This document shows, piece after piece, positions 24,801 to 36,800 of a stretch of DNA of 64,000 nucleotides. Within the stretch, counting starts at the first letter, position 1; each line of letters starts with the position of its first letter. The DNA comes from Mytilus edulis. Its lineage: Eukaryota; Mollusca; Bivalvia; Mytilida; Mytilidae. The notes beneath the pieces are model-generated. The model ran no database searches. It saw only the letters and a list, made by a program, of their open reading frames with translations, and was not told where the DNA came from. The stretch covers positions 38,050,293 to 38,114,292 of the forward strand of contig NC_092349.1 in assembly GCF_963676685.1 (NCBI RefSeq), read 5' to 3'. The position numbers were made by a program, and so were the translations under genes.

Positions 24801-27800
24801 CGGCGGCGGGTCTATTCCAAATCTCAACATGATGCACTGAAAAGGCACCTCCGAGGTCTACCCACCAATATGGATTCGTTTCAGAATTCGTAATAATCAT
24901 TGAATGGAGATCGCCGTCAACACCATTGCGTGAAGGATATCGAGATCTACGGTAAGTTGAACTTTGTCCTGTCAACTTCTTGAGGGACACATCTTCCAAA
25001 CACATATCAAGTGGAAGTTTCTTTTCTAAGAAAAAAAGAATAAACAGTCGTTATTGAAAGCTGCCCCTTTATTTTTATAAATATAAACTTCGTCGTGACT
25101 ATATTGTTGAAGTTTAACTATAGTAGCTTGAAAACAAGGTCGATGACATCATTTTTCTTTAAATTTTCTTAAGAGCTTATTTTAAGACCTAACTTCTCAT
25201 ATTTTATTTCATAGACTTCTTTTAATTACAAACAAGTGTTTTTACATAAACAATCTATCCAAATTTTGAAAATTTTGGACATGTGGCTTAAAAATATTCA
25301 TTTTATCATATTTAAAAAAAGCATGGTAAAATCCTGGGTGGTTACTGACTATCCTTTCGGGTATAGCTGGGCCGACACCACATGCCAAATCATTCCCTGT
25401 TCTAACCAGAAAACATTGAAAAACATACCCTGTTGTAAACAAAAATGTTGAAAAACACACCCTGTTCTAGACCGTATAAATTAGATGTAGTTCTAGACCC
25501 GGGTTCTACTGTATCTTAAGGGCATACGATACAGTTATGATCCCATATTTACAGTTTGATGAACATTTCCATATAGGCTATTTTTTGCCTGATTAAATCA
25601 AATATGTAATAAAAAATATACCTTCATGTGCTACTTTCGAAATACCAGCAGGACATGAAAAAGGGACCCTGTTCTAACTATAATGAAGATAAAATGAGGT
25701 AAAATATTTAAATAAATAAATTTTAATATTTCATATAAAACTAAGTGAATCTTCTATGTAATTTTAGAAAATAACTAATTCTTGTATAAAGCTTTTTGTA
25801 TAAAAAGATATAATTAGAAAGTCTTTAATGTTATGTAACTTTTGATATATAAGTATTAGATGTGAAATTCTTCTTATTTGACACTTAGCGATATAAATAA
25901 GGTTTGACAGCTTAAACTCTAGCTTAGAAGTATTTCCTTTAGCAAATATATCTAATTCTTTTCTATTGTTCACCTAGAGTTCTATCTAACCAAATAATCG
26001 GATTTCCCTAATGGTTGCAACACAAAGTATTAAGTAATTAAAAATAGTAACCCCAAATCATGTAAAAATGCAAATTAGATAAAAAGAGATCTAACCAATA
26101 GAATCTGTTCTTATAAAAATAAGTATTCTAAAAGTCATTTTGATTGGTGAATAAAACAAGTCCAACTAGCACGTGTTCTTGGGGTTTAAAATAGGAAACC
26201 CTAAGGGATCAAACATTAATTTACTCGTATGGTTGGACTCGAAATAAACATATATAGACATCTTTGTTTTATTCACCAGGTTCGTAAACTTATCAATTTT
26301 GTTTAATTAAAAACATAACGTAATCTTAATAATCTTTTAATGTAAGTTTATAACAGAAATATTTCTTAATTAAAGTTACCATTAATATCATGATAAACTA
26401 TTTTAATTTTAAAGTATTTTGATAATTGTTAATTCAATTTCATTTTAAGAATCAAACTCTTTATTTCATATTTATGTATTTGATTAATTTACTCGTATGG
26501 TTGGACTCGAAATAAACATATATTCACATCTTTGTTTTATTCACCAGGTGGCCTCGAAAGAACACGTACGCGAACGACAGTCCCCCAAATTGTCGTAGTT
26601 TGAATACTGTACAGAAACATGTAAACAGACACCAACAACACATAAACCCTTCAACGGGAAAGGGGGCAAGTGCCTTAGTCTGCGCCTCGTCTGCGCTTTC
26701 CCCCTCTTTCCCGCACAACAGAAATCCTCCACTATTTGACTTTGTGGCTTTTGATCAGTTTATATTAGATGTTTTGATTTTACAAGTAGTCCAGCCCTGG
26801 CCTCAGTGACTCATTTTTTTTTTTTTTTTTTTGTCACTGAGTCCAGCTCGCCCTCCATTACCTTCAATGGTGCAAGCTCCCGGGTAGATTACCCGGGGAC
26901 GATAGAGACAATGCCAGAGCGCTCAAGTACGAAAAATGTATCACAAATAGTAAAACTTGATAAAATAAAAAAGTTGCATACCTGAAATGCATGTACACTA
27001 AATGGAAACTCATCTTAACAGAAGGAAATCCCTTGCAGTCGGAGCTGTGGACATCTTGTTTACATCAGTAACGCTATATTACGGAACGTGACGTTTCTAC
27101 GCTATAACGTTAGACGAAACGAATTCAATGTATCGATACTGATTTTCAACGTTTAAACTCGTAACACGATACCGAATGGCATATCTCCCGATTTCTAAAC
27201 TTTTTGGCACACTTGTATTTTGAATCGAGTTACATCAGTATAAGTCATTGTATGCATAAAAACTTGGGTCACCATTTTTGGTCTTCTAATGTGATTATGG
27301 ACTTTCCGAATTATTTTCCTCTAAGTTCAGTATTTTTGTGATTTTACTTTTTTTTTATAGGAAAACGTCAATTTTTGCGACAAATTCAGATATTGCTTTT
27401 TATCCATCAACAGAATTTAAAAGGTTGGTTAATCCGGATCCAGTTCCAAATATCCACCACTCATAATATTATGGCTAAAGCTAAAGCAAGGTCTGCCAGT
27501 CGAGCTCTAAGTTTATTAATTGTTAAATGTAAAGCACATTGTGGTTTCTAGCAACGTATCTTTAAAACATTATTTGATACTCTAGTCTGGTCAGTAATAA
27601 GTTACGGTGCATCCATTTAGGGCATTCGTTCTTTTTCTTGTATCAACGCTGTCCAGAACAGAGCTATCAGGTTTTGTATAGGCAAGTGTACGCCAAATGA
27701 TGAAATTAACGGGGACATGGGCTGGAGACCTCCTAGTGTAAAACAATGGACATGTGTATTTGGGCATTGGGGAAGATGTAGTGCCATGACCAACGACAGA

Positions 27801-30800
27801 ATAAATTATAAAGTTTTCGAATGGTCACATAAAAATGCTGTAAATAATAAGAAAAACTGGTGTAATAGCTAGAGTCATGAAAAAAAGTTAAAGATTGTTC
27901 TTTGATTTGTATACTAGTATTGATAGTGTGCTGCATAAAGAAAATTGTTCTACAAATTGAAAATGTTTTATTTAATAAATATATTGCAGAATGGCAAACG
28001 AAAATTTTGTCACAGAGTAATGGTAACAAGCTTCGTACTTACATGTATAAGCGATATAAATCACAATCATTTTATAACTTGTCTATTGACGAAAAATTTA
28101 TATTTTTACTCAATAATGAAGGACTATTAAACTGGTTCCCTGAAAATTATTCTAATTTCAACCCATAAATGTATATGTAAACAATAAACCGGTTAATATA
28201 AACAAAACAACGATACCAAGATCGACGCTCGTGACACTTTTTACTTCCAATATTCCCTAGTGAAAAACAGATACCCGGAATAAATACACGGTGGAATGAA
28301 ATTACGCTAACATATGCACCCTCTATATAAGTAAAACACTCCGCGCAAAAATTCCAGTTTGAAATTGTGCATGTACGACATGTAAGCCGGAGTCTGCATT
28401 CTGCGTGTTATTTTATATCATGTATCATAATGCCAAATCCAGCAACCTGTTATTTCCACAAAAAAAACTGACGATATACGCAGCTTTAGTACAAGCATGC
28501 AAGCAGGTATACAATTTAAAAGACTGTCGTCCTAATAGATAAGCCGTATATATGAAACCTATATATACCCAGTACAAATTGGACTGCTGAACGGTTAAAA
28601 CAATATGATGGTGCTATTTTATAAGGAATGTGGTGACAATTCATGTATCAGTGAATATGCAGTGTAGTGAAATGGTAAACTGGTGTTATCAAATGTACCA
28701 ATGTTAGCAAGCCATCATGTACGTTAGTTGGTCTTTGGTGGAAAATTGTTTTCATTGTCAACTATACCACATCTCCTGATTTCATTATGGTTTGATTTTT
28801 CTCCAGAAGTTCAATTACAAGTTTAACGACTTAAACAAATATGTACTAGGAAACTAAAAAATGTCTATGGTTTTGATGTCGTTAATTGCATAGCCTTTGC
28901 TATATTGTTGTATATCCCATATCTCCATTTATTCACACAAAGAAACACCAACACTAAAAAAAAATCCAGAAACCATATCGGTTCTATATCGGATTTCTTC
29001 TGTACAGAACAATGAATTTCAGAGACTGTTTTTACTTGGAATACAGGGAAAGTTATTCGAACAATAACCATTTTTTTTCTCATTCCATGCAAACAAACTA
29101 ATTTTTATATGATCATGAGTTTCAACGTCTGTTTGTGTTTTGCTTGCTTGCTTTTTTCTAATTTAATCCGTATTCTTTCAGTCCAATAAATTTCGTTTTT
29201 CTATTTTTCTATCGGTGTTTTTTGTGATCATATTCAAACGGATGGGATTAACGAAATTGCATTAATAGGGTTACAATTCCCGGATTTTCATACATCAACC
29301 TGAGTTTCTATAATTCATAGGGATACGGCGTGCATTATAAATGAGAAGTTTTTGCAAGAATATAAATGAGAAGTTATTGCAAGAATATAAATAAAGTGTT
29401 AAAACTCAATCCGTAATGCATAAGAAGATATATACATGTATATGTATATATAGAGATAAATCTTGCAGATGCTTAGGTATCAATAGAATATTTAAAAATG
29501 ATATTTTTGAAAGTCAACAATGAGCAGAATATTCCGGGTAAAACGATAAAGCAATCAATGTCAAATAACCGTTACGTTTTGCAACAAATCTGTCGGCACT
29601 CTACATCTAGGGAAATTAACAATTAAAATGTCACATAGTTACCAAAACTAAAATAATTTTTATTTTCTAATGATTTCATAATTAAAGAACTTGCTGCATT
29701 AACTCGGATGCATGAACGTTTTCTGCGGGTATAAAAAACATTATCCCCGGCTTAGTATATATCTAGGATTTTGATTGGTTAACGCACGTCGTTACAAAAC
29801 CCATAGCCCCTGGGTGTTGCTAACCCATATCCCCGGACGTTGCTAACCATTATCCCGGGGAACTTCACGCAAGTTTTCCTTAGTTCCATGATTGCTCCTT
29901 GTGAAATATTGAATTCTGTAGATTATCCATTATGTTAGTAATTAAATATTTAATTCATTAACGATTTTGTCCTATTATGCCGATCATTTACACCCATTTC
30001 ATTAAATGCAATAGCAGCATCACTTGACTGACACATTTTCAAGGAATAGGACTCACTGAACTAGCTATGCAAATGACCCACGTTGACGTCACACCATCTA
30101 TGACGTAACTCTCACAACATTGAGCGCCAAATTTGACTCAATCCAGTTTCTCTGTCTCCGTATTAAAAACGTCTTATATTTGACTACCTGTAGGGTTCTA
30201 CCAAAGGTAGTACCCTACACCCCGTAAAAAATATGTAAAATTTCCAAATTTCAATAAAACTTCTTTAGATAATGAAAAAAACGTTGTTTTCACGTTACAC
30301 TTTGTACCCGAATTTCCATAAAACTCGCCCGATTCGGACTAAGACCGGGGATAAATTCGTTATCTACGTGCATATCCGTAGATATGGATATTTTAACACC
30401 CTTCAGTACCCTGTACACCCTTCGGCTACGCCTCATGGTGTACTGGGGTACTTCAGGGTGTTAAAATATCCATATCTACGGATATGAACGTAGATAACTT
30501 ATATTCACACCTGTAAAGGAATGTTTTCATAGTTGGCCATATCTTCTAGACTAAAAAAATAAAATCTTAATATATAACTCGAACGATTATTCCGTTTCTT
30601 CGTAAATTTTCAGTCAATGACGGGACAATATGAAATCTCTTCATCAGCTAATCATTACACTTTTATTTTTTAACAATTTTTCAATCCGAATGTTAACGGA
30701 GTTGGTCTGGCCCTGATACGATTTTGGAAACTGGACTTGTAAAATGATTAATCACCATCCAAAATACTTTATTTTGGTCCATATGTTAATAGCGGGTATG

Positions 30801-33800
30801 TGTTTCTTTAATTTGAAAGAAAGAAAAATGTATTAAATTGCATTAAATTACAATGTTAAATTGAATACACTAATAAAAGACTTTAAGTGAAAAACAATTT
30901 CAGACTTATCGTTCGCAGAAAAAAAAAGACTAACCGCGTTGAAGTATTAACAAGAACTTTAAAAAAAAAATGAGAGAAAACGAAAATCGTCAGTATTAAA
31001 GTTTTCTTCAATTTGTCATAAGTAACAATTAATTCATATTCAGAAAGGTTGATCTATTATATATTATCGCAAGGAAATGGACAGAGCCGCCTGTTGGCCG
31101 TACGGCAACCACAAATTAAATATTCGGGATTTTTCATGGAATTTCGGGATAAAAAAATTGTTAAAAAAATAAAAGTGTGATGATAAATTAATGAAGAAAT
31201 TTATTATAATAATTGTCCTGTCATTTACTGAAAGGAACCATGATATGTGGAAAAGTTAAAACTGATTAATTTGGTTTGAACTTTCTGTCACTTGCCGGGA
31301 ACTGAAGAAAAAAACACAATCAGTAAACTTTATCTGAACAACAGAAGGTACACATATATAAACATGATTTAAAGTGTCATAATTTACCAGCAGCATTCAG
31401 TGCCCTAAGGTCCGCGTTTAAATAGTTTGAGGTGCAAAATAGTTGATTTAACGAGTTTAAACGTTGAAAATCTTTATCGATACATTGAATTCGTTTCGTC
31501 TAACGTTATAGCGTAGAAACGTCACGTTCCGTAATATAGCGTTACTGATGTAAACAAGATGTCCACAGCTCCGACTGCAAGGGATTTCCTTCTGTTAAGA
31601 TGAGTTTCCATATAGTGTACAAGCATTTCAGGTATGCAACTTTTTTATTTTATCAAGTTTTACTATTTGTGATACATTTTTCGTACTTGAGCGCTCTGGC
31701 ATTGTCTCTATCGTCCCCGGGTAATCTACCCGGGAGCTTGCACCATTGAAGGTAATGGAGGGCGAGCTGGACTCAGTGACAACAAAAAAAAAAAAATAAA
31801 AAAAAATGAGTCACTGAGGCCAGGGCTGGACTAATTTTACAAGTTGTTATGACCAAGATGACTTATTGCGTTTTAGATATTCTTATTTTTTTTTTTCTTA
31901 TTAATAAAACAATTTCATTCTTTAATACTTTACATTTTTCGATCTCTTCATCTTTAAAGTAAGAGCGTTTGTGGTTGTTTTTTAATTATTATTTTTATCA
32001 TCGTTTCTTTATTTCTTATATATGTGGGAAGCCCGCTTTTCTTGGTGGTCTGCTCGAACTCCAAACATACCCGCGTCATTTCCTCTCTCTGGAGTATGCT
32101 CATTTTCCTGGGTACTTTGCTCCGACTCCAGAACTACCGCAAGTCATACCCTCATTTTCTTTTATATTTCTTTAGTCGGATTTCTTGTTTGTTTTACAAT
32201 GGATAGTTTTCTAAAACATTTGATTGCAGTTAAGATTTTACATTATGGTTAATGATTTTCTTATGCTAGAATACATTATGTTTGATATAATCAAGGTTTC
32301 ACATGATGACTAGCTAGGTCAACACTTTTAGCACTAAATTAGGTCGGTACCATTCTAATTCTTATGATTAAACTTGTACATTAAATTCTTACATACGGGA
32401 ATCTTAAAACACGTGTTTTACTCAACATTTTATCGTAATTGCTATAGAACCATTAAAAACTTACTCAATTAACCAACATTTATTCTTTTTTACACGTGCA
32501 TTTCTCTTTAAATTGCTATTTATTTTTTATCTATATTTATTCCTTATAGGACAATGTGCCATGTCTCGGCATTTTCTGCTTTTTTTTTTATTTAAGTCTT
32601 TAAACAACCAACGTCTTACAGATTTTATTTTTTTTATGTACATTTATCTTTTGAAGGTTAAAGTTTAAGGCATTATTTTACGATTCTCATATAAACATAT
32701 AAACAAGGGTATTTCTTTCTACTCTTTTACGTTAAACGCGTTCGAGACAAAAAAAAATGGTAAAGTTGTTTCACATTCAAGTATGTGAACCTGGTAAAAT
32801 ATAATTGGGTTTGTGTGCAATAACTGGAATAATGACTAAAATGATGAGGATGAAAAGATGCAGAAAATGATATTTTCTTTCCTTAATTGGGGGCCCTTAA
32901 TCAAACTTTTAGAAATAAGATTTTATAAAAATATTCATACGCGATCCAAATAACCGAATATTTAAATATAATTTAATTTTGAATGTAACGCGTCTTCTGA
33001 TTGTCTGACGTTAAATAATAATAATAATATGTTATTCAATATAATATCAAGCATATTTATAATTACAATACACAATATATTCGATACATAAGGACAATAC
33101 TAACACATATTATGGTAAAATATATTGGCATTTTATGAGTGCAGTATCCTTAAGTGTATGAAATAATTTGCTGATATTTTATCAGGGATAACCCATGAAA
33201 GCTCTAAAGCTTGTTTCCAATGGGCTCCCTTCTTGTAAAACGGCTTATAGTGTTCGGCATACAAAAAAAGATAACACACAAATTAATATGACATAAAAAT
33301 TCATATTAAGGATGTACTTAGGTGAGGTTTTGGCATTTGTGTCAAATGTTCGGACTCTTGGTGTTTTTTCATACAATACAATGTAAAATATTTTGCCCCA
33401 TAACACCCATTTATTTTTTCATATAAGATTTAATAGCTCACGAAAGGTCATTTACCAAAATTAAGATTCTTGATTTTCTTTCTTTTGTTTTGAGACCCAA
33501 TAATACCAATGCAAATATAAGGTAAAAGTCAGAGTCAGCCTTTTTCCGCCATATTTTAAATCTCAAATATCTCTAAAAGGAGGTCCATATCAAAATTTTT
33601 AGCTTAATTTTATCCTTTACGAATGTTCTACCGGCTTATAGTATCAATTCAAAATTCTTGATTTATTAATTTTCACCCAACCTCACCTAAGTACAATCCT
33701 TAAAATAACATTAACGGTACCAATTTTTCTGCACCAGATGCGCATGTCGACAAATAATGTCTCTTCAGTGATGCTCGTGGCCAAAATATGTAAAATCCAA

Positions 33801-36800
33801 AGCTTATATAAAAGATGTAGAGCTATAATCCAAAATTTCCAAAAAAGTATAGCCAAATCCGTGAAAGGAATCAGAGCTTTGCATGAGGGAGATACATTCC
33901 TTAATTTATAATATTTTTTAACATTTTGTAACAGCAAATTTAATAACACAAAATAATCCGTATTTTCATGCCAGTACCGGAGTACTGGCTACTGGGATGG
34001 TGATACCCTCGGGGACTAACAGTCCACCAGCAGAGGCATCGACCCAGTGGTAGTAATAACATTAACGGTACCAATTTTTCTGCACCAGATGCGCATTTCG
34101 ACAAATAATGTCTCTTCAGTGATGCTCGTGGCCAAAATATGTAAAATCCAAAGCTTAAATAAAAGATGTAGAGCTATAATCCAAAAGTTCCAAAAAAGTA
34201 TAGCCAAATCCGTGAAAGGAATCAGAGCTTTGCATGAGGGAGATACATAAAAGTAATTTATATAAAAATATGATTAATAATATAAAAAGGAGTCTGATGA
34301 AGCGGCACTATAACTTTTGGTTAAGTGCTCTTTGACGCTAATTTTGAAATCCTTAATTTTCTTTATTTTTTTTAACCTTAATTGGCAACATATTCCAATC
34401 TTGTATGCCATTAAAATAAAATGTGTCTTTTTGTTGACTTTTTACTGGAGAAACCCAGAAGTTATATTCACTATTTCGTGTAAAAGGATGATGTAAATGT
34501 CTCACCTTTGTAAAATTTGCAAAAATATCAATATTTAGAAGTTATATTCTTATAAATTGGTACTTTTAAATGAAAATGTACATTAAACATCTGCATTCCT
34601 GCATCAAATTTTGCTAACTTGATGGAAAATCTGGACCTTTGATTCTCTGTTTTTTACAATCCAAGATGGAGGAAGACACCCATACCACCTTAATGTCATT
34701 TTTCTGTTACACTAAATGGTAGCAATAAATGCCGAAATGCAAAGGAAGATGCATGAACTGCAAACATTTAAATGTAAAAAAACAACATTACGTTACTTTT
34801 GGAAGCGTCACCTTGGTCGAGTCCCAAAATATATAGGATTCAGATATACAATTAAAAACTATTTAATTTCAATTGTTCGTTTGTTCATTTAATCCATCTT
34901 ATTAAAATAATAATAATTTGTAAAACAAAACAAAAAAGATTGTGATAAATGTTTGTTTAAATTTAACCCATAAGATGACATGTATGGTTAGCTCGTACTG
35001 GACCATACGCGTATACTCATCGTGACGGTCCGACCGTACCGTCGTAGGTCGGACCGTACGAGTATACGTATACGGTCCGGACCGTATGCGTACGGTCCAA
35101 ATACTCATATGGTCTGGAACATAAATAAGCCAATATGTACAGATTGATAAGAGACGATAACAAGTTACGCAATTATATGTATGTGCATTAACGAGTTGTG
35201 TGCCACAGGGCCGATGATCGGCCCAAAGTCATACTCCTTTCAGTGCCAAAGGGCCGATTCATCGGCCGATTGAAATGATGTTATGAACTACGTAATGTAC
35301 TATGACGTCGCCGTTTTTGTGATAAATTTAATTCCTCCGTCTTGAAACATTCGCGCGTTTTTTACCAAGATTAAAAGATATGAAGGATCATGAAAGGGGA
35401 CCTTTTTTATGAAAATTATGAAAATTGAATTATGTAAGAATACATTTATAAATATGTATATAATATTTAGAACTATAGAGTCTCAAATCCACTCTTTTTC
35501 CCGACGCTATTGCAGTAGGCCATTTAGTAGGGGTATTTATGTATTCTAGGCTTACTTTCCTAAACTGGCTAAAGTTTTTAAGCGTTTACTTTGCAAAAAT
35601 TGTAAGAATATAATACAAATAAAATTGTAAATACATAAAATATAGAAGATATAGAAGATAGAAGCTATTCAAATACATTTACAAGAACGGATTAGAAAAA
35701 GCGCAAAAAAAACTCCAAAACTTAAAAAGATGAAAAAGTACGCAAAAAGTGCACTACACATTAATGACGTAATTCGTTAACGCATCCATCGGATTATGGC
35801 TAATCCTTATCCGTGGTTAATCCTCCAGTTTATTCGTTTGAGTGAGGGATCACAAATAATTTAACCAGAATGTAGGACATATAAAAGAAAACTGCAAAGA
35901 AATTTCAAAACCATTGCCTTTTTCATGCTGATTTTCACAATTCATTCGACAAAGAAGAAGTTTGTTTTGATATCATACAGGTATGCCAATGTTCCATTAA
36001 AACGACATCAGAGAATTTTAATGCATGGACAAAATTTCAATAATTTCTTTTCTTTGTTGCTGCGTTTAATTTTTCTAGGCTTTATACGGCATACTTTTAT
36101 AGAAATTTCAAAGGCAAAACTGTGAGTGAGTTAAACATGAATAATAAATCAATCATTATAGTATACATAAGATATGATACAAGGAAAAATATTTAATACT
36201 GAATTTATAGTATGAAAATGCAATGTTCTGTAGAGCTACGTAAATAAATATTCTTGCCGGATTGTGCCGGCCAAATTAACATTCCAGGTCAACATGACAC
36301 TTTGAATTCATACATGTAACATGTTTCCTAGTAAAATACATGTTCTTTGATCATCGGTGCATGTCTGTACTCATTTATTATTTGTCCCTTCTTCCAAAAT
36401 AAAAGAAAGCAAAACCGCAAACAACCTGAAAACTTTGTGAATTATAAATTCTAAATTACAATCACAGTGACTTATTATTGTACGGTTGTCAAGAATTAAT
36501 GAACACATTATTTTTCATATTAAGACACGACAGAAATTTCCTATTAATTAAAAGAACTCTGACAATGTTAGATCAGGTCTTCATTTAATACAATTAATTA
36601 ATTGATGGCATTTCCGAAGATCATATAAGAACAAAACAACATTTTAGAAAATTAGCAGGTCGAAAACAAGATATTGATCTATATGTTCTGTACAAAATGT
36701 CCCTGGTGGCAGGAAAAGGTCAAAAATGTATATGCATGTTTGCTCTCTGTCGTAAAGTTGTTCATATATATCATGTAATAAATATAAGAAACGCAGCAGA

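Larger units (their letters stand above)
26788..31833. mobile_element. Mutator-like long-TIR element, 5,046 bases, 11-base target duplication
   Basis: TIRs of about 380 bases (26788-27163 and 31450-31833) share, in inverse order, AGTCCAGCCCTGGCCTCAGT, the poly-T/A block, AGCTCGCCCTCCATTACCTT, GTAGATTACCCGGGGACGAT and CGTTCCGTAATATAGCGTTA. ATTTTACAAGT lies directly on each side (26777-26787 and 31834-31844). Long TIRs with a 9-11 base duplication are the hallmarks of MULEs. No transposase frame survives. The interior holds a dead LINE fragment, a hairpin at 30359 and a block also found at 8740. Confidence 0.78.

Noticed and set aside
30272..30487. 71-residue frame at the 30359 hairpin
   Set aside because: Its second half is the palindrome and there is no independent coding signal.
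33683..34250. Frames on both strands with similar peptides (88, 63 and 67 residues)
   Set aside because: They are products of the 351-base dispersed tandem repeat.
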